Assembly (NCBI GenBank): GCA_020048795.1
Contig: JAIFMA010000056.1
Coordinates: 1 to 5,357, forward strand
Reading direction: 5' to 3'
DNA: 5,357 nt
Origin: Rhodoferax sp.
GTDB taxonomy: Bacteria; Pseudomonadota; Gammaproteobacteria; Burkholderiales; Burkholderiaceae_C
The position numbers and the translations under genes are program-made. Positions 1 to 5,117 of this stretch are shown here, piece by piece. How positions within the stretch are numbered: position 1 is the first letter of the stretch; each line of letters begins with the position of its first letter. The notes below the pieces were generated by a model that made no database searches, was not told where the DNA came from, and saw only the letters and a program-made list of their open reading frames with translations.

Positions 1-597
1 TTCATGGACTTTGTGCGCCGCTACCGCTGGCAGGCGGTGCTGATACTGGCGCTGATTGGCAGCTACCGCATCAGCGATATCGTGATGGGCATCATGGCCA
101 ATCCGTTCTATGTCGATATGGGCTACAGCAAGGACGAGGTGGCTGCGGTGACCAAGATTTATGGCGTCATCATGACGCTGGCCGGTGCCTTTCTCGGCGG
201 CGCGCTGGCCATGCGCCTGGGTGTCATGCGGGTGCTGATGCTGGGTGCCGTGCTCAGTGCCGCCAGCAACCTGCTGTTTGCCGCGCTGAGCACGCGCGGC
301 CATGACCTGACCGGGCTGATCCTGGTCGTTTCAGCCGACAACCTGGCCGGTGGCATGGCCTCAGCCGCCTTCATTGCCTACCTGTCGAGCCTGACCAACG
401 TCAACTACTCGGCCACCCAGTATGCACTGTTCAGCTCCATGATGCTGTTGCTGCCCAAGTTTCTGGCCGGCTACTCCGGGCGTTATGTGGACACGTTTGG
501 TTACCCGAACTTTTTTGCTGCCACCGCCGTGCTGGGCCTGCCGGTGTTGCTGCTGGTCTGGCTGGTTTCAAGGATAAAATCTGGCTCCAGACATTGA
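1..597 (+). CDS. AmpG-like MFS permease, C-terminal half (5' partial)
   Basis: This frame is open from the first base, so the gene starts upstream of the window; the ATG at 4 is probably internal. The 198 visible residues carry six hydrophobic spans (counted from that Met: about 9-31, 54-72, 77-95, 105-130, 139-158 and 169-188). That is what the C-terminal six helices of a 12-helix MFS carrier would give. The segments RISDIVMGIMANPFYVDMGY and NYSATQYALFSSMMLLLPKF resemble the AmpG/PAT family, inner-membrane proton symporters that import anhydro-muropeptides for peptidoglycan recycling and beta-lactamase induction. The assignment to MFS is firm; the AmpG substrate is inferred from family resemblance. 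It ends with TGA 108 bp before the response regulator, with no overlap, so co-transcription with the downstream pair is possible but not shown. Confidence 0.8.
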   Translation, partial: FMDFVRRYRWQAVLILALIGSYRISDIVMGIMANPFYVDMGYSKDEVAAVTKIYGVIMTLAGAFLGGALAMRLGVMRVLMLGAVLSAASNLLFAALSTRGHDLTGLILVVSADNLAGGMASAAFIAYLSSLTNVNYSATQYALFSSMMLLLPKFLAGYSGRYVDTFGYPNFFAATAVLGLPVLLLVWLVSRIKSGSRH

Positions 598-613
598 TAG
601 GTATGCGCTGAAA

Positions 614-636
614 GCTATAAACTACATAGCGTTTTG
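614..636 (+). terminator. weak hairpin after the AmpG-like gene
   Basis: GCTAT (614-618) and ATAGC (626-630) can form a 5-bp stem with a 7-nt loop, followed by GTTTTG. It sits 17 bp after the permease stop. The stem is short and AT-rich and the U-run is only four long, so this is at best a weak intrinsic terminator. Confidence 0.25.
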
Positions 637-645
637 TGGCCCTGT

Positions 646-660
646 TTTACCTAACTTTAC
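646..660 (-). promoter_or_regulatory. CpxR-type operator, GTAAA-N5-GTAAA
   Basis: On the + strand the sequence reads TTTAC CTAAC TTTAC, so the minus strand reads GTAAA-N5-GTAAA, an exact match to the published enterobacterial CpxR consensus. The repeat extends to TTTACCT (646-652 and 656-662) with a 10-bp period, one helical turn. Tandem same-face half-sites of this kind are the usual way OmpR-family dimers bind DNA. It lies 44 bp upstream of the response-regulator ATG, a natural place for autoregulation. The pattern is seen directly; binding by the adjacent regulator is inference. Confidence 0.6.
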
Positions 661-704
661 CTGTGCTTCAAGACCCTGATGTGCCAGGCCACTAGACTGG
701 GCGG

Positions 705-1409
705 ATGAACCAACACTTGCTGATGATTGAAGACGATGCCAGGCTGGCCAACATGGTGGCCGAGTACTTGCGTCAGTCGGGCTACCAGGTTGACCACGCC
801 GGTGACGGCCACAGCGGCCTGACCATGCTGCAAGCACTGTCGCCGCATCTGGTGGTGCTTGACCTGATGTTGCCCGACATCGATGGACTTGAGGTGTGCC
901 GACGCATTCGAACCCTGCCGGGTGCGCTGGCCACCACGCCGATCCTGATGCTCACGGCCAAGGGCGATCCGATGGACCGCATCATTGGCCTGGAAATGGG
1001 TGCCGACGACTATTTGCCCAAACCGTTTGAGCCCCGCGAACTGCTGGCGCGCATTCGGGCCGTCTTGCGTCGTCACGGTGAGGGTCCGCCTGCAGCCAGT
1101 AACCACCTGCGCTTTGGTACGCTGGATATTGACCGCGATGCGCGGCTGGTGTCGGTGGCCGGCCAAGCCTGCGAGCTGACCTCTTACCAGTTCGACCTGC
1201 TGGTGGCGCTGGCCGAGCGCGCTGGCCGAGTGCTGACCCGAGATCAGATCATGGAGGCCGTGCGTGGCCGTGAACTCGACGCGTTTGACCGCTCGATCGA
1301 CGTGCACATGGGTCGCATCCGCGCCGCCATCGAGCTTGATGCCAAAAGCCCCAAGCGCATCCTGACCGTGCGCGGGGTTGGCTACGTGTTTGCCCGCCAG
1401 CAGGATTAA
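705..1409 (+). CDS. OmpR/CpxR-family two-component response regulator
   Basis: A 234-residue DNA-binding response regulator of normal family length. The receiver domain (about 1-122) shows the acidic pocket E9-D10-D11, phospho-acceptor D53 in VVLDLMLPD, switch residues T84 and Y103, and K106 in GADDYLPKPF. The winged-helix effector domain (about 136-231) has RSIDVHMGRIR as the recognition-helix region and the typical ending VRGVGYVF. The linker-proximal part (RELLARIRAVLRR) matches OmpR, and GRELDAFDRSIDVH lies between OmpR and CpxR. Phosphorylated by the kinase that starts 25 bp downstream, it should act as a cytoplasmic transcription factor. No strong Shine-Dalgarno precedes the ATG (only GGGCGG abutting it), but the N-terminus aligns well with the family. 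An exact CpxR-type box lies just upstream. The family is certain; the specific orthologue (CpxR, OmpR or RstA type) is not. Confidence 0.95.
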   Translation: MNQHLLMIEDDARLANMVAEYLRQSGYQVDHAGDGHSGLTMLQALSPHLVVLDLMLPDIDGLEVCRRIRTLPGALATTPILMLTAKGDPMDRIIGLEMGADDYLPKPFEPRELLARIRAVLRRHGEGPPAASNHLRFGTLDIDRDARLVSVAGQACELTSYQFDLLVALAERAGRVLTRDQIMEAVRGRELDAFDRSIDVHMGRIRAAIELDAKSPKRILTVRGVGYVFARQQD

Positions 1410-1423
1410 CACCTTGCCATATC

Positions 1424-1428
1424 GAGGG
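1424..1428 (+). promoter_or_regulatory. Shine-Dalgarno GAGGG that decides the kinase start
   Basis: GAGGG is followed by six bases and then TTG at 1435. No ATG or GTG exists in this frame near the N-terminus. The competing upstream TTG codons (1378, inside the regulator gene, and 1414) have no comparable purine-rich site. This makes TTG 1435 the best start for the histidine kinase. Confidence 0.6.
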
Positions 1429-1434
1429 CTGACC

Positions 1435-2802
1435 TTGCTCAACAAGCTCTATATCCGAATCTGGCTGGCCGTGGTGCTGGCCGTGGCGATGCTGACGCTG
1501 TTGGTGGGCTGGATCTGGCGCCTGGCTGCCGAGCCGCCGCTGCGCGATGTGGTGGTGCGCAACGAAGCCGGGTTGGTGATTGGTCACGGCCGCCCCCGCG
1601 CCCAACCCGATGATGCCGATGACCGGGTCGACGGCGAGCCGGCCGCCGCACCACCGCACTACCGCAGATCCCGGCGCGCAGCCTCCCAGCCCGGTGGGTC
1701 CATGATGCTGCCACCAGCGGCCGAGTCCGCCCCCGGCACCGCATTCCCGGTGCCGGCAGAGCTGGAGCGCCCGGTCGGCCCGGAGTTCATGGTGCACATG
1801 CACGACGGCCAAACCATGCGTATGCGCCTGATGCGTGGACAACCATCGTTCTGGAGCCGACCGCCTTTTGGTTTTGCCTGGATGCTGGTCTGGGTTGGCA
1901 TTGCGGTGGCCCTGGCCACCTACCCGATCGTGCGCACCCTGACGCGTCGGCTGGAGCGCCTGCAAGATGGCGTGCAGCAGTGGGGTGACGGTGATCTGTC
2001 GATTCGCGTGCCAGAGAGCGGGCAGGACGAAGTCGCCTTTCTGGCCCGGCGTTTCAACAGTGCGGCCGAGCGCATCCAGACCCTGGTGCATTCGCACGAG
2101 GTGCTGCTGGCATCGCAAAAGTCATTGCTGGCCAATGCGTCGCATGAATTGCGCTCGCCGCTGGCGCGCATCCGCATGGGGCTGGAATTGCTCGGACCGG
2201 CTGCGTCGCCGGCTTTCAAAAGCGAAATTGCCCGCAACATCACTGAGCTGGACCAACTGATCGAAGAGATCTTGCTGGCCAGCCGGCTTGATGCGCGCGA
2301 AGCCGACCTGGGTACGGTCGAGTCGGTCGATTTGATCGGGCTGGCGGCCGAAGAGTGTGCCCGCGTGGAAGCAGAACTCGATGTGCAGACTGCCGCTGAG
2401 GCGTCACCGCAGGTGCCCGTGGCCAGCGAGCTGATGGTACAGGGTGTGACCAAGCTGCTGCGCCGAGCCGTGCGCAATCTGCTGGAAAATGCCCGTCGCC
2501 ATGGCGCCGGCGATATCGTGCTGAGGCTATGCCCGGCGGGTGAAAAAGTTGCAATTCGCGTGTGCGACCGGGGTCCGGGTGTGCCAGCCGAGTTATGCGA
2601 GCGAATTTTTGAGCCGTTTTACCGTTTGCCAGGGGCTACCGAGCGCGACGGCGGAGTCGGGCTGGGGCTGGCCTTGGTGAAGTCGATTGCCTTGCGACAC
2701 GCTGGCCATGCATTTTGCGAAAACCGCGCTGGCGGTGGTGCCTGCTTTGTCATTGAACTCCCGCTGCCCCAGAAAAAACGCTGCGACAATGTGACAGCCT
2801 GA
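1435..2802 (+). CDS. membrane sensor histidine kinase paired with the upstream regulator
   Basis: With the TTG start the protein is 455 residues. Order of domains: TM1 about 9-28; a periplasmic segment about 31-146; TM2 about 147-166; HAMP about 167-220; a dimerisation/phospho-acceptor helix with H237 in NASHELRSPLARI; then the ATPase domain with N-box N348/N352 (RNLLENARRHG), G1 box D378-R-G-P-G, F box FEPFYR (392-397) and G2 box GVGLGLALVKS (407-417). All catalytic motifs are intact, so it should autophosphorylate on H237 and pass phosphate to D53 of the regulator. It starts 25 bp after the regulator stop, so the two are almost certainly co-transcribed. The core resembles the CpxA/RstB type of kinase. 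The periplasmic part is rich in proline and charge (DDADD near 59-63, RRSRR at 77-81) with a Met/His patch VHMHDGQTMRMRLM (120-133), and I recognise no known sensor fold. The stimulus is unknown. Confidence 0.93.
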   Translation: MLNKLYIRIWLAVVLAVAMLTLLVGWIWRLAAEPPLRDVVVRNEAGLVIGHGRPRAQPDDADDRVDGEPAAAPPHYRRSRRAASQPGGSMMLPPAAESAPGTAFPVPAELERPVGPEFMVHMHDGQTMRMRLMRGQPSFWSRPPFGFAWMLVWVGIAVALATYPIVRTLTRRLERLQDGVQQWGDGDLSIRVPESGQDEVAFLARRFNSAAERIQTLVHSHEVLLASQKSLLANASHELRSPLARIRMGLELLGPAASPAFKSEIARNITELDQLIEEILLASRLDAREADLGTVESVDLIGLAAEECARVEAELDVQTAAEASPQVPVASELMVQGVTKLLRRAVRNLLENARRHGAGDIVLRLCPAGEKVAIRVCDRGPGVPAELCERIFEPFYRLPGATERDGGVGLGLALVKSIALRHAGHAFCENRAGGGACFVIELPLPQKKRCDNVTA

Positions 2803-2805
2803 TAC

Positions 2806-2819
2806 GCTCAAGGTTGAGC
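2806..2819. repeat. 14-bp inverted repeat GCTCAA-GG-TTGAGC
   Basis: A perfect 6-bp inverted repeat with a 2-nt centre lies 3 bp after the kinase stop. There is no U-run after it on either strand, so it is not a convincing terminator alone. It could be a protein-binding palindrome or a 3'-end hairpin. Confidence 0.3.
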
Positions 2820-2848
2820 ACCCGGATGTTCATGCAATGCAACAAAGA

Positions 2849-2866
2849 ATGGGCTTACCAGCCCGT
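2849..2866. terminator. hairpin between convergent kinase and pemIK operons
   Basis: ATGGGCT (2849-2855) pairs with AGCCCGT (2860-2866) around a TACC loop, giving 7 bp with one G-T pair. On the + strand it is followed only by TTC. On the minus strand it is followed by ATTCTTTGTT, a better though imperfect U-rich tail. It lies where two convergent transcripts should end, so a bidirectional terminator, stronger for the toxin-antitoxin side, is plausible. Confidence 0.4.
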
Positions 2867-2933
2867 TTCACACCCACACACCACTCGCACCGCGCGCGGG
2901 TGGCGGCTGTTGGGATCATTGAACGTCATGCTA

Positions 2934-2952
2934 TATTTCAAGACCTGACCCC
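2934..2952 (-). repeat. GGGGTCAGGTCTTGAAATA intergenic repeat scrap
   Basis: The minus strand here reads GGGGTCAGGTCTTGAAATA, ending 2 bp from the pemK stop codon. From memory, strings beginning GGGGTCAGGTCTTG recur between genes in many proteobacteria, often near REP-associated tyrosine transposases; this cannot be confirmed here. It shares the GGGGTCAG core with the left arm of the inverted-repeat element at 4981-5065. No second arm is visible nearby, so it looks like a fragment. Confidence 0.45.
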
Positions 2953-2954
2953 AT

Positions 2955-3290
2955 CTAACACCCAAAAATCGTCGCAACTTTGGCGAGCACCTGGTCCAGG
3001 ATTGACTGCGGCACACTTTCAAGCTTGCGGCCGTTTCGCGAACCAATATCCAGCGCGCGGGGCTGATCGCAGCGCACAATGCCTGTAGTCTGCGTACCCG
3101 AACCCATCAACGAAACTGCAAAACCGGCAGTGCGCGCAAAACTGCCTCCGCTAATGATCGGCAGCACGACGAGGGTTCGTGTCAGCCGGTTGAACGCTGC
3201 CGGCGAGACCACCAGCACTGGGCGCGTGCCCTGTTGCTCATGTCCCGATGTCGGATCAAGTGACACGAGATAAATGTCGCCACGCTCCAT
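2955..3290 (-). CDS. pemK: PemK/Kid (MazF-superfamily) endoribonuclease toxin
   Basis: A 111-residue protein that closely resembles the plasmid toxin Kid/PemK along its whole length. Blocks such as MERGDIYLVSLDP, GHEQQGTRPVLVVSPAAFNR, SGGSFARTAGFAVSL and TTGIVRCDQPR are nearly those of Kid as I remember it. The residues described as catalytic in Kid are present at the same numbers: H17, R73 and D75, so the toxin looks active. Kid-type toxins cut single-stranded RNA, with preference for UA(A/C), and stop translation when the antitoxin decays. The ATG at 3290 is chosen because family members begin MERG; the frame is open 13 codons further upstream, but those residues lie over the antitoxin gene and have no family match. 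Start and antitoxin stop share one base (TGATG), implying translational coupling. It ends convergently with the histidine kinase, 152 bp away. Confidence 0.95.
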   Translation of the reverse strand: MERGDIYLVSLDPTSGHEQQGTRPVLVVSPAAFNRLTRTLVVLPIISGGSFARTAGFAVSLMGSGTQTTGIVRCDQPRALDIGSRNGRKLESVPQSILDQVLAKVATIFGC

Positions 3291-3547
3291 CACAACAGCT
3301 CGCCACCAACTGCTGGCGCATCGAGCCATTCACGATCTTGCGCCGAGATCTCGGCCGTAGCATCGCATTGCGCGAGCAACTCATCGAGCGTGTAGTGCGG
3401 CCGTGGATTCGGATGGATGACCAAGCAGCCATGATCGACTGCAAGGCCAACCGTCACACCGGCGTGTAGATGCAGTTGATCAAGAAAAGCCGGGGGCACG
3501 GCCAACATGACTGAACCGCCAACCTTTCGCAAACTGGTTGTGTGCAC
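3290..3547 (-). CDS. pemI: PemI/Kis (MazE/AbrB-fold) antitoxin
   Basis: An 85-residue antitoxin. The N-terminal half (1 to about 50) is the AbrB/MazE swapped-hairpin DNA-binding domain, with LRKVGGSVMLAVPPAFLDQL typical of Kis. The C-terminal half (about 51-85), HYTLDELLAQCDATAEIS then REWLDAP, is the toxin-wrapping tail and is very close to Kis/PemI; ChpS is a more distant relative. The start is GTG at 3547, which gives the family N-terminus (V/M)HTT and is set by GGAGGG six bases upstream. The only nearby ATG (3561) is out of frame. It should neutralise PemK and, with it, repress the operon through the AT-rich promoter just upstream. It is intact and in the usual antitoxin-first order. Confidence 0.94.
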   Translation of the reverse strand: MHTTSLRKVGGSVMLAVPPAFLDQLHLHAGVTVGLAVDHGCLVIHPNPRPHYTLDELLAQCDATAEISAQDREWLDAPAVGGELL

Positions 3548-3553
3548 GAGTTA

Positions 3554-3559
3554 CCCTCC
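3554..3559 (-). promoter_or_regulatory. Shine-Dalgarno GGAGGG for the GTG start of pemI
   Basis: On the minus strand GGAGGG is followed by TAACTC and GTG. The near-ideal site and 6-nt spacing support GTG at 3547. A strong antitoxin ribosome site fits the need for more PemI than PemK. Confidence 0.7.
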
Positions 3560-3569
3560 ATGAAGTAGA

Positions 3570-3585
3570 TTATATATTAGTATAA
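3570..3585 (-). promoter_or_regulatory. candidate PemI/PemIK operator, TTATA-N6-TATAA
   Basis: An inverted repeat TTATA(N6)TATAA overlaps the predicted -10 element of pemIK and lies 23 bp before the antitoxin start. AbrB-fold antitoxins of this group repress by binding AT-rich palindromes over their own promoter, so position and composition fit. Because AT-rich promoters form such repeats by chance, confidence is limited. Confidence 0.4.
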
Positions 3586-3608
3586 CAGGATCATTCCCTT
3601 GTATCCAA
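3579..3608 (-). promoter_or_regulatory. pemIK promoter, TTGGAT-N18-TATACT
   Basis: On the minus strand TTGGAT (3608-3603) lies 18 bp from TATACT (3584-3579), a fair sigma-70 pair, with a leader of about 25 nt to the GTG. A perfect TATAAT also occurs at 3574-3569 but has no recognisable -35 at proper spacing. The AT-rich block stands out in otherwise GC-rich DNA. Confidence 0.45.
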
Positions 3609-3630
3609 CCGCAAGTCTCTTCACGTATCA

Positions 3631-3747
3631 TCACGCTCTTTTTTGCACTGGAGGATCAAGCCCAGCGCCCATTGAGCGCAAGCCATTGCTTTGACGGGCG
3701 GGCAAATAAATGATGATCGAGGTTTCAATGTAAACGGTAGATTTCAA
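3631..3747 (-). pseudogene. N-terminal relic of a PIN-domain (VapC-like) toxin gene
   Basis: From TTG at 3747 the minus strand reads KSTVYIETSIIIYLPARQS after the start. This is the typical N-terminus of a PIN-domain ribonuclease subgroup (pattern K-x-x-VY-E-TS-x-I-x-YL-x-AR-x-S), including the acidic residue of the first beta strand. After about 20 residues the similarity stops and the frame ends with TGA after 38 codons, whereas intact members are roughly 150 residues, with further catalytic acids that are missing here. The start overlaps the stop of a 13-codon ORF (3785-3744, MTRNRSKQPEVTA) in TTGA fashion, and that ORF overlaps the hypF stop in ATGA fashion. The short ORF could be the tail of a lost antitoxin, but I cannot recognise it. 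The best reading is a decayed toxin-antitoxin locus. Confidence 0.5.
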
Positions 3748-3781
3748 GCGGTCACCTCTGGTTGTTTTGAACGGTTACGGG

Positions 3782-4921
3782 TCATGACTGACACGCAGGC
3801 AAGACCATGGCACCCAACTCCAGGCCAGCCGCCCACGCCTGCCCCAGCGCCAGACCCGCGTCGCCGCACGACAGGTTCCTGGTTTGCAGCACATTCAAAC
3901 CCGCCGCCTCCAGCTGCGAGACGATGACATCGTTCAGGATACGGTTGAAAAAACAACCGCCGCCCAACGCCACGTCGGTGATCTGGCGCGCGTGTGCCAG
4001 CACAATGGTCTGCTGGCACAGGGCACCGGCCAGGGTGAGGTGAAAGCTCAGCGCGGCCGCATCGACGGCGACGGGGTTGTGCGTGTCCACCTGCAACAGG
4101 CGCTCACTTAGCCAAGGGCGCAGGTCGATGATGCCGTCCGGGGTGATATCCCAGAGATCAGTGGGGACCGTCGCCGCACCATGACTTTGCAGGTGGCGCG
4201 CGGCTGCTTGCTCCAGCGCGATGGCGGCTTGGGCTTCTTCGGTTTGCCGCACCGACAGGCCCAGCATTCCTGCTGCCGCATCAAACCAGCGTCCGGCGGC
4301 AGTGGTTTGAGGGCAGTTCAGGTTGCGGTCAAGCATGGTGGCAATCGTTTTGGCGGCTTGCTCACCCACCAGCGGGCCAAAGCGCAGAACAATTTGGTCG
4401 TTTGCACCAAGCGCGTGCAAGACGGAGGCCGCCATGCGCCAGGGTTCCCGTGCGGCCACATCGCCGCCGGGCAGGGCCAGCGGTAGCAGATGCGCCAGCC
4501 GGGCAAAACCTGCCGCGTCCACACGCAACAGTTCGCCACCCCAAGCCAGGCCGTCGCTGCCCAGACCCACACCGTCCAGTGCCAGACCCAGCACCGGCTG
4601 GCTCATGCCATGTTCGGCCATGATGGCGGCGATGTGGGCGTGGTGGTGCTGCACGGCGATGGCGGGCACTTGCAACTCATCAGCGGTCTGCAGGGCCAGG
4701 TGGGTGCTGAAAAAATCGGGGTGCAGGTCGTGGGCTACCGCGTCGATGGGGTCAGTCGCTTGCGCTATCAGGTTGGTGACAGAATCGCGCAGCGCGATGC
4801 AGGCGGCTGGGTCGGACAGATCGCCATGCACGGCTGACCAGCGCGTTGCTTGGGGCGCTGCGCTGTCGAACAGGCAGGCAGTGTTTTTCAGGAAGGCGCC
4901 GAAAGCCAGGATCAGCGCCAT
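3782..4921 (-). CDS. hypF: HypF, stand-alone Kae1-like carbamoyltransferase (short form)
   Basis: HypF makes the thiocarboxamide on HypE that becomes the cyanide ligands of the [NiFe]-hydrogenase iron, using carbamoyl phosphate and ATP in the cytoplasm. The 379 residues match only the C-terminal Kae1-like half of the usual protein of about 750. Visible motifs: GAFLKNTACL (8-17); metal-site HHHAH (92-96) in AVQHHHAHIAAIMAEHG; nucleotide-site LDGVGLGSDGLAWGGE (115-130); ALGGGCFFNRIL (318-329); and CGDAGLALGQAW with D354. The acylphosphatase, zinc-finger and YrdC-like domains that make carbamoyl-AMP are absent. A similar short HypF1 is known in Cupriavidus necator next to hypB, so this may be a real short form, with the missing steps supplied by another HypF. 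ATG 4921 is the first start after an in-frame TGA at 4993-4991; it lacks a clear Shine-Dalgarno. hypB lies 288 bp upstream; hypC, hypD and hypE do not follow. Confidence 0.9.
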   Translation of the reverse strand: MALILAFGAFLKNTACLFDSAAPQATRWSAVHGDLSDPAACIALRDSVTNLIAQATDPIDAVAHDLHPDFFSTHLALQTADELQVPAIAVQHHHAHIAAIMAEHGMSQPVLGLALDGVGLGSDGLAWGGELLRVDAAGFARLAHLLPLALPGGDVAAREPWRMAASVLHALGANDQIVLRFGPLVGEQAAKTIATMLDRNLNCPQTTAAGRWFDAAAGMLGLSVRQTEEAQAAIALEQAAARHLQSHGAATVPTDLWDITPDGIIDLRPWLSERLLQVDTHNPVAVDAAALSFHLTLAGALCQQTIVLAHARQITDVALGGGCFFNRILNDVIVSQLEAAGLNVLQTRNLSCGDAGLALGQAWAAGLELGAMVLPACQS

Positions 4922-4980
4922 GGGCAGGTTCTGCGCGTGGTCGCTGTGGCGTTTTGGGGGTGTTGCCCACGGTGGCCCGC

Positions 4981-5065
4981 AAAATTGGGGTCAGAGCCCG
5001 ATTCGGATGAACCCCCGTGACGAATTTGAGGCCGTTGGGCCGAATCGGGATCCGACCCCAAATTT
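4981..5065. repeat. 85-bp inverted-repeat element with GGGGTC ends (REP/MITE-like)
   Basis: Arms 4981-5006 and 5040-5065 match at 23 of 26 positions as an inverted repeat. The inner ten bases (CCCGATTCGG / CCGAATCGGG) and the GGGGTC/GACCCC blocks are perfect, and the outer ends are AAAATT/AAATTT. A 33-bp centre (5007-5039) separates the arms and encodes nothing evident. Size and structure suggest a REP-like or miniature transposable element that could fold into a long hairpin. It lies between hypB and hypF and supplies the TGA that closes the frame ahead of hypF. From memory, GGGGTCAGAG-type ends are widespread intergenic repeats in proteobacteria; identity with any named family is unverified. 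Confidence 0.7.
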
Positions 5066-5117
5066 GCTGCAGTGGGGATGGAATAGAGGACACACTTGGC
5101 GGCACAGTGCAACGCGG

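Noticed and set aside
657..1445. Long open frame on the minus strand opposite the response regulator
   Set aside because: It is antisense to a gene with complete catalytic motifs, its protein is His/Gln-rich with no domain pattern, and GC-rich codon bias explains the open frame.
1249..2118. 289-codon open frame on the minus strand opposite the histidine kinase
   Set aside because: Low-complexity His/Gln/Arg-rich translation with no recognisable domain, lying over the kinase whose motifs are intact.
2870..2905. GC-rich CACC/GGTG-type partial inverted repeat as a possible second repeat arm
   Set aside because: Pairing is interrupted and short; in GC-rich DNA it is within chance expectation.
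2837..3088. Small + strand ORF across the kinase-pemK gap
   Set aside because: It spans the hairpin, the GGGGTCAG scrap and the 3' end of pemK, has no clear ribosome site and no recognisable protein pattern.
3291..3329. Upstream extension of pemK by 13 residues
   Set aside because: The extra codons lie over the antitoxin gene and have no family match. Kid/PemK proteins begin MERG, and TGATG coupling at 3290 is typical.
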